This document shows positions 14,704 to 18,422 of a stretch of DNA of 18,422 nt, piece by piece. The notes below the pieces were generated by a model, which saw nothing but the letters and a program-made list of their open reading frames with translations, did not search any database and was not told the DNA's origin. Source of the DNA: Rhodobacterales bacterium. Lineage in GTDB: Bacteria > Pseudomonadota > Alphaproteobacteria > Rhodobacterales > Rhodobacteraceae. Numbering within the stretch: the first letter of the stretch is position 1; each line of letters starts with the position of its first letter. The stretch covers positions 1 through 18,422 of the forward strand of contig JAAFIJ010000017.1 of the NCBI GenBank assembly GCA_013298675.1. Direction: 5' to 3'. Both the position numbers and the translations under genes were made by a program.

Positions 14704-16647
14704 ATGGCACAAATCTCACTGACCTTCCCCGATGGCAATGTGCGCGACTATGCAGCAGGCGTGACCGCTGCCGAAGTGGCGCTTTCGATTGCGCCGGGTC
14801 TTGCGAAAAAGGCGATTTCCGCCTCGGTCAACGGCGCGCATTTCGATCTGCAATGGCCGATCACCACCGACGCCGCGATTGCTATTCACACCATGCAGGA
14901 TGATGAGCAAGCGCTGGAATTGATCCGCCACGACTGCGCCCATATCATGGCCCGCGCGGTCCAGGAAATCTGGCCAGACGTCAAGGTCACCATCGGTCCG
15001 GTGCGCGATTATGGCTGGTTTTACGATTTTGATAGGGCAGAGTCGTTTACCCCCGAAGATCTTGCGCTGATTGAGGCCAAGATGAAGCAGATCATCAACG
15101 CCCGTGATCCGGTCAAGACCGAATTGTGGGACCGCGCTCGTGCCATTCAATTCTACACCGACAAGAACGAACCCTTTAAAGTCGAGTTGATCAATCGCAT
15201 CCCTGAGGGCGAAGACCTTCGGATGTATTGGCATGGCAATTGGCAGGATTTCTGCCGTGGGCCACACTTGGCCCATACTGGCCAAGTGCCTCCCGACGCC
15301 TTTAAGCTGACCCATATCGCTGGGGCCTATTGGCTGGGCGATGCGTCCCGCCCCATGTTGCAGCGCATCTACGGTCTGGCCTTCAAGAACCGCGACGATC
15401 TGAAGGCACATATGACCATGCTGGAAGAGGCCGCAAAACGCGACCACCGTAAGCTGGGCCGCGAGATGGAACTGTTCCATCTGCAAGACGAAGCACCGGG
15501 CATGGTGTTCTGGCATCCGAATGGTTGGACGATCTACCGCGCCTTGGAAGATTACATGCGCAGCCGTCAGCGCCGGGCTGGCTACAAAGAGATCAAAACA
15601 CCTCAGGTAGTCGACCGCATCTTGTGGGAAAAGTCGGGTCACTGGGAAGCCTACCGCGAGAATATGTTCATCGTTGAGGTGGATGAGGACGGTGAAAAGG
15701 CCAAACGTATCAACGCGCTGAAGCCGATGAATTGCCCCTGCCATGTGCAGATTTTCAACCAAGGCCTGAAATCCTATCGCGATCTGCCGTTGCGCCTTGC
15801 AGAGTTTGGGTCGTGCCACCGCTACGAATCCTCGGGCTCGATGCACGGGCTGATGCGGGTGCGCGGCTTTGTCCAAGATGACGCGCATATCTTTTGCACC
15901 GAGGATCAGATTGAAAGCGAATGCGCAGATTTCATCGCGCTGTTGTCCTCTGTCTACAAAGACCTTGGTTTTGAGAAATTTGACATCAAATTGTCGACAC
16001 GCCCCGACGTGCGCGTAGGCAGTGATGAGGTCTGGGACAAAGCCGAAAATGCACTGAAAACTGCGATCGAAGGTTTGGGCTTGCCCTATCAGGTGAACGA
16101 AGGCGACGGGGCATTCTATGGTCCAAAGCTTGACTTTAAACTGACCGACGCCATCGGCCGGGAATGGCAATGCGGCACGTTTCAAGCCGACTTTAACTTA
16201 CCCAACCGTCTGGATGCGGAATTCGTCGGCGAAGACGGGGCAAAGCACCGACCTGTCATGCTTCATCGCGCGATCCTTGGGTCGTTTGAACGCTTTATCG
16301 GCATTCTGCTGGAAAACTACGCAGGCAAACTGCCATTCTGGCTGGCGCCGCGTCAGGTCGTCGTCGCCTCTATCGTGTCAGACGCAGATCTGTTTGTGCG
16401 CGAAGTTGTGGCCGAATTGCAAAAGGCAGGCGTTCGCGCCGAGGCCGATACCCGCAACGAAAAGATCAACTACAAGGTCCGCGAACATTCGGTTGGCAAG
16501 GTTCCGGTGATTTTGGCCATCGGGATGAAAGAGGTTGAGGACCGAACTGTTTCAGTTCGCAGGCTGGGTGAGAACCGCACTGAAACATTGACCCTTGCCG
16601 AGGCGATTGCAGAGTTCGGCCTGGCCACCCTCGCGCCCAGCCACTAA
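14704..16647 (+). CDS. thrS: Threonyl-tRNA synthetase
   Basis: Charges tRNA-Thr with threonine and edits mischarged Ser-tRNA. The 647 residues are full length. Domains: N-terminal TGS at about 1-61; editing domain with the metal-binding set His76-xxx-His80 (HDCAH), Cys184 and His188 (CRGPH); class II core with motif 2 (MRVRGFVQDDAHIF) and motif 3 (HRAILGSFERF); C-terminal anticodon-binding domain from about 545. The catalytic zinc ligands are Cys344 (MNCPC), His395 (DDAH) and His521 (LHRA), with the same 51- and 177-residue spacing as in the E. coli enzyme as I recall it. All are present, so the enzyme should both charge and edit. AGGAGG (14691-14696) lies 7 bases before the ATG. A strong hairpin terminator follows 28 bases after the stop. 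Confidence 0.98.
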   Translation: MAQISLTFPDGNVRDYAAGVTAAEVALSIAPGLAKKAISASVNGAHFDLQWPITTDAAIAIHTMQDDEQALELIRHDCAHIMARAVQEIWPDVKVTIGPVRDYGWFYDFDRAESFTPEDLALIEAKMKQIINARDPVKTELWDRARAIQFYTDKNEPFKVELINRIPEGEDLRMYWHGNWQDFCRGPHLAHTGQVPPDAFKLTHIAGAYWLGDASRPMLQRIYGLAFKNRDDLKAHMTMLEEAAKRDHRKLGREMELFHLQDEAPGMVFWHPNGWTIYRALEDYMRSRQRRAGYKEIKTPQVVDRILWEKSGHWEAYRENMFIVEVDEDGEKAKRINALKPMNCPCHVQIFNQGLKSYRDLPLRLAEFGSCHRYESSGSMHGLMRVRGFVQDDAHIFCTEDQIESECADFIALLSSVYKDLGFEKFDIKLSTRPDVRVGSDEVWDKAENALKTAIEGLGLPYQVNEGDGAFYGPKLDFKLTDAIGREWQCGTFQADFNLPNRLDAEFVGEDGAKHRPVMLHRAILGSFERFIGILLENYAGKLPFWLAPRQVVVASIVSDADLFVREVVAELQKAGVRAEADTRNEKINYKVREHSVGKVPVILAIGMKEVEDRTVSVRRLGENRTETLTLAEAIAEFGLATLAPSH

Positions 16648-16675
16648 ACCAAACTAAACACCTGAGAACACTACC

Positions 16676-16708
16676 AAATGGCGTCGGTTTTTCCGGCGCC
16701 ATTTCCTT
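16676..16708 (+). terminator. Rho-independent terminator of thrS
   Basis: AAATGGCGTCGG (16676-16687) pairs with CCGGCGCCATTT (16693-16704), 12 bp with one G-U wobble, around a TTTTT loop and followed by CCTTTA. It separates thrS from the buf operon, so that operon needs its own promoter. Confidence 0.8.
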
Positions 16709-16749
16709 TAAACAACGACCGGCACTTTTGTTACAAAAAAAGCGATTTT

Positions 16750-16779
16750 CACACAGACGTGGATCACACTGCCGTGAAT
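16750..16779. promoter_or_regulatory. 15-bp tandem direct repeat upstream of bufA1 (candidate operator pair)
   Basis: Two adjacent 15-bp units (16750-16764 and 16765-16779) are identical at 12 of 15 positions. Each contains a CAC-N4-GTG inverted repeat (CACAGACGTG and CACTGCCGTG). They lie about 80-105 bases before the bufA1 start, inside the only gap that can hold the operon promoter. This suggests paired binding of a dimeric regulator, possibly metal-responsive, but no regulator gene is visible in the window. Confidence 0.4.
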
Positions 16780-16855
16780 AGCTTTGCCCCGCTTTCGCGC
16801 TTTAAGAAGAGTGCAGTCGAAAGACGAACGAACTTTAACCCCTCGGGAGAATAAC

Positions 16856-17164
16856 ATGTCGCAACATATCAAGTCCTTCGCAATCGTCGGTGCCTTCGCT
16901 GCTGCTCTTGCTGGCATTGCCAGCACCGCCACGGCTGAAACCGCCAAAGAGAAATGCTTTGGTGTGGCTCTTGCAGGCCAGAACGATTGCGCAGCGGGCA
17001 AAGGCACCACATGTGCCGGCACATCCAAAATTGACTATCAGGGCAATTCCTTCAAGTTGGTTCCAGCAGGAACCTGCTTGACCATGGAACTTCCAAAGAT
17101 GGAAGACGGCATGGCGCGTATGGGCAGCCTAGAGGCGCTGGACCGCGACCTAGAAGCAATGTGA
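16856..17164 (+). CDS. bufA1: BufA1-type bufferin precursor (DUF2282), secreted Cys-containing RiPP
   Basis: Small exported precursor of 102 residues. Residues 1-27 form a classical Sec signal peptide (MSQHIKSF, a hydrophobic Ala-rich core, then STATA with cleavage expected before ETA). The mature part starts EKCFGVALAGQNDCAAGKG and carries four Cys (34, 45, 53, 74; spacing C-x10-C-x7-C-x20-C), the DUF2282 pattern. In characterised bufferins the Cys residues are modified by the MNIO enzyme BufB with BufC, as I recall to thiooxazoles, giving a copper-binding peptide active in the periplasm. The frame opens at 16784, but GGGAGA at 16845-16850 lies 5 bases before the ATG at 16856, and only that start gives the signal peptide. 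A hairpin 6 bases after the stop separates it from bufB. The Met/Asp/Glu-rich tail (84-102) is not explained. The bound metal is inferred. Confidence 0.9.
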   Translation: MSQHIKSFAIVGAFAAALAGIASTATAETAKEKCFGVALAGQNDCAAGKGTTCAGTSKIDYQGNSFKLVPAGTCLTMELPKMEDGMARMGSLEALDRDLEAM

Positions 17165-17170
17165 TCAACG

Positions 17171-17204
17171 GCCCCTCTCGCAGTCTGCGAGAGGGGCATT
17201 TTTA
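17171..17204 (+). terminator. Hairpin terminator/attenuator between bufA1 and bufB
   Basis: GCCCCTCTCGCA (17171-17182) and TGCGAGAGGGGC (17186-17197) form a perfect 12-bp stem with a 3-base loop, followed by ATTTTTA. It starts 6 bases after the bufA1 stop and ends about 12 bases before the bufB start. Partial termination or 3'-end protection here would make much more precursor mRNA than enzyme mRNA. Confidence 0.85.
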
Positions 17205-17215
17205 TCGGGGCCGCC

Positions 17216-18076
17216 ATGCTTGATAACGCAAAATTTGATACCGGACAGTCTTTGCCAAATCTGCCCGGTGCTGGCTATAAGCCGCAACACTTTGCCGACA
17301 TCCTTGCAAATCCTGCCCCTGTCGGCTGGCTGGAAATCCACGCCGAAAACTATATGGGCGCGGGCGGACGGCCCATCGCCCAATTGCGCCATCTGGCCGA
17401 ACTGATGCCCATTTCTGTACACGGTGTCGCCCTGTCCATCGGTGGAGAAGACCCGCTGGACAAGGACCATTTGACACTGCTCAAAACACTGTGTGACTGG
17501 CTGAAACCGGCAAGCTTTTCCGAGCATTTGGCTTGGTCAACCCATGAGGGCACGTTTTTGAACGATCTTTTGCCCCTGCCCTATACAAACAAAACCTTGA
17601 CCCGCGTCGTCGATCATATTGATCAGGTGCAGCAGGTCTTGGGTCGCCGGATGCTGCTCGAAAACCCAAGCACCTATGTGGCATTTTCCGAATCTACCAT
17701 GGATGAGGTTGATTTTATTTCCGAAATCGGCCGTCGCTCTGGCTGTGGGCTGCTGTTGGATGTGAACAACGTCTACGTGTCCGCAACCAATCAGTCCTAT
17801 GATCCAAGCGTGTATCTGCGCCGCTTTCCCATGCACTTGGTCGAAGAAATTCACTTGGGCGGTCACGCCGAGGATTTGGATGATCATGGCAACCGACTTC
17901 TGATCGACAGTCACGGGGCCGAAGTGATTGATCCGGTTTGGGCGCTTTATGCGCAAACGATTGCGCGTTCCGGGCCCAAACCCACGCTGATCGAATGGGA
18001 CAATGACGTCCCCGATTGGCCCGTCCTAGCACGTGAGGCGCAGCGTGCAGCACAGATACTGGCACCGGTCAAATGA
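17216..18076 (+). CDS. bufB: BufB: multinuclear non-heme iron oxidase (MNIO, DUF692)
   Basis: A 286-residue TIM-barrel oxidase of the MbnB/DUF692 family that modifies Cys residues of the BufA1 precursor using iron and oxygen in the cytoplasm. Family motifs and probable iron ligands: EIHAENYM at 40-47, SVHGVALSIGG with His69, FSEHLAWS with His104, LLENPSTY with Glu149, LLLDVNNVYVSA with Asp182, EIHLGGHAED with His213 and His217, IDSHGAEV with Asp231 and His233, and LIEWDND with Glu260. All expected positions are filled, so the enzyme looks active. GGGG at 17207-17210 lies 5 bases before the ATG at 17216. Its end overlaps the next gene as ATGA, so BufB and BufC should be made together. The assignment to BufB rather than MbnB rests on the DUF2282 precursor upstream and the DUF2063 partner downstream. 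Confidence 0.93.
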   Translation: MLDNAKFDTGQSLPNLPGAGYKPQHFADILANPAPVGWLEIHAENYMGAGGRPIAQLRHLAELMPISVHGVALSIGGEDPLDKDHLTLLKTLCDWLKPASFSEHLAWSTHEGTFLNDLLPLPYTNKTLTRVVDHIDQVQQVLGRRMLLENPSTYVAFSESTMDEVDFISEIGRRSGCGLLLDVNNVYVSATNQSYDPSVYLRRFPMHLVEEIHLGGHAEDLDDHGNRLLIDSHGAEVIDPVWALYAQTIARSGPKPTLIEWDNDVPDWPVLAREAQRAAQILAPVK

Positions 18077-18422
18077 CCCAATCCAGTTTTGCCATTGCTC
18101 TGTTGAACCCCGATGCGGCCATGCCGGACGGGCTTCAAGACCCGCAAGGTCGCGCGGCCCCAAAGCGATTTTCCGTCTACCGCAATAATGTGACCTCCAG
18201 CCTGATCAGTGTGATGGAGGCGGCGTTTCCCGTTATTCGTAAGTTGGTCGGGGCAGAGTTTTACAGCGCCCTTGCGGCAGAGTTTATCCGCACCCGCCCG
18301 CCGAAATCGCGGATCATGATGCTATATGGTAGTGAATTCGCAGAATTTCTGCGCGATTTCCCCCCCGTGGCACATTTGGGTTATCTGGGCGATGTGGCGG
18401 CGTTAGAGCAAGCGCTGCGCGA
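18073..18422 (+). CDS. bufC: BufC: DUF2063 partner protein, N-terminal part (cut by window edge)
   Basis: The first 116 residues of a DUF2063 protein. In bufferin and HvfABC-like systems this partner binds the precursor and is needed by the MNIO for modification. Hallmarks: RFSVYRNNVTSSL at about 32-44, a helix ending AFPVIRKLVG at 51-60, FYSALAAEFIRTRPPKS at about 63-79, LYGSEFAEFL at 84-93 and LGYLGDVAALE at about 102-112. The ATG overlaps the bufB TGA by 4 bases (ATGA), which fixes the start and implies translational coupling. The C-terminal domain and any following gene (often a DoxX-type membrane protein in such operons) are outside the window. Confidence 0.92.
   Translation, partial: MTQSSFAIALLNPDAAMPDGLQDPQGRAAPKRFSVYRNNVTSSLISVMEAAFPVIRKLVGAEFYSALAAEFIRTRPPKSRIMMLYGSEFAEFLRDFPPVAHLGYLGDVAALEQALR

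Noticed and set aside
14716..16185. Long minus-strand reading frame of 489 codons opposite thrS
   Set aside because: Lies entirely antisense to a full-length ThrRS with all motifs. High-GC codon bias opens such frames, and its translation shows no family motif.
16784..16855. Extended N-terminus of BufA1
   Set aside because: It would bury the signal peptide inside the protein. The ribosome site and signal peptide both support 16856.
16709..16855. Caulobacter SigF-type promoter (GTAACC-N16-CGAA, from memory) before bufA1
   Set aside because: Several CGAA are present near 16818-16832, but none has a GTAACC-like hexamer at the right distance.

Overview
The window looks like a chromosomal segment of a Rhodobacterales (Roseobacter-group) alphaproteobacterium of moderately high GC. 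The main support is the polyhydroxybutyrate (PHB) cluster arranged phaZ / phaC-phaP-phaR with phaZ divergent, pyruvate carboxylase nearby, and the style of the protein sequences. Placement below order level is not possible from sequence alone. No tRNA, rRNA, CRISPR array, insertion sequence or attachment site was seen, and no gene-free stretch exceeds about 230 bases.

Layout. 1-735 (-): N-terminal 245 residues of a UvrD/PcrA-type helicase, cut by the window edge inside motif II. 798-2986: a MarR-type regulator (-) divergent from a 14-TM DHA2-type drug exporter (+), which ends in a strong terminator. 3212-6652 (+): full-length biotin-dependent pyruvate carboxylase. 6715-10723 (-): LysR regulator, PhaR, phasin and class I PHB synthase. 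10831-12114 (+): intracellular PHB depolymerase PhaZ. 12121-14571 (-): three tandem overlapping alpha/beta-hydrolase genes, the last with Gly in place of the catalytic Ser. 14704-16647 (+): threonyl-tRNA synthetase with a terminator. 16856 to the window end (+): a DUF2282 - DUF692 - DUF2063 operon, that is bufA1-bufB-bufC, encoding a secreted Cys-containing RiPP precursor (bufferin family), its multinuclear iron oxidase and its partner protein.

How the genes work together. PhaC makes PHB, PhaZ degrades it, the phasin coats the granules and PhaR senses granules and represses. Near-identical imperfect palindromes built on CTGC-N3-GCAG lie in the phasin promoter (one exactly fills the -35/-10 spacer) and between phaC and phaZ. 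An exact copy of the core also lies upstream of pyruvate carboxylase, suggesting that PhaR might couple PHB state to anaplerosis. That link is inference.

The most interesting system is the buf operon at the right edge. It has a leader hairpin with a T-rich tail between precursor and enzyme genes, suited to making far more precursor than enzyme, and a 15-bp tandem repeat of CAC-N4-GTG elements upstream that may be its control site. The family is known (bufferins, the gig gene set); this locus, its metal and its regulation are not established here.
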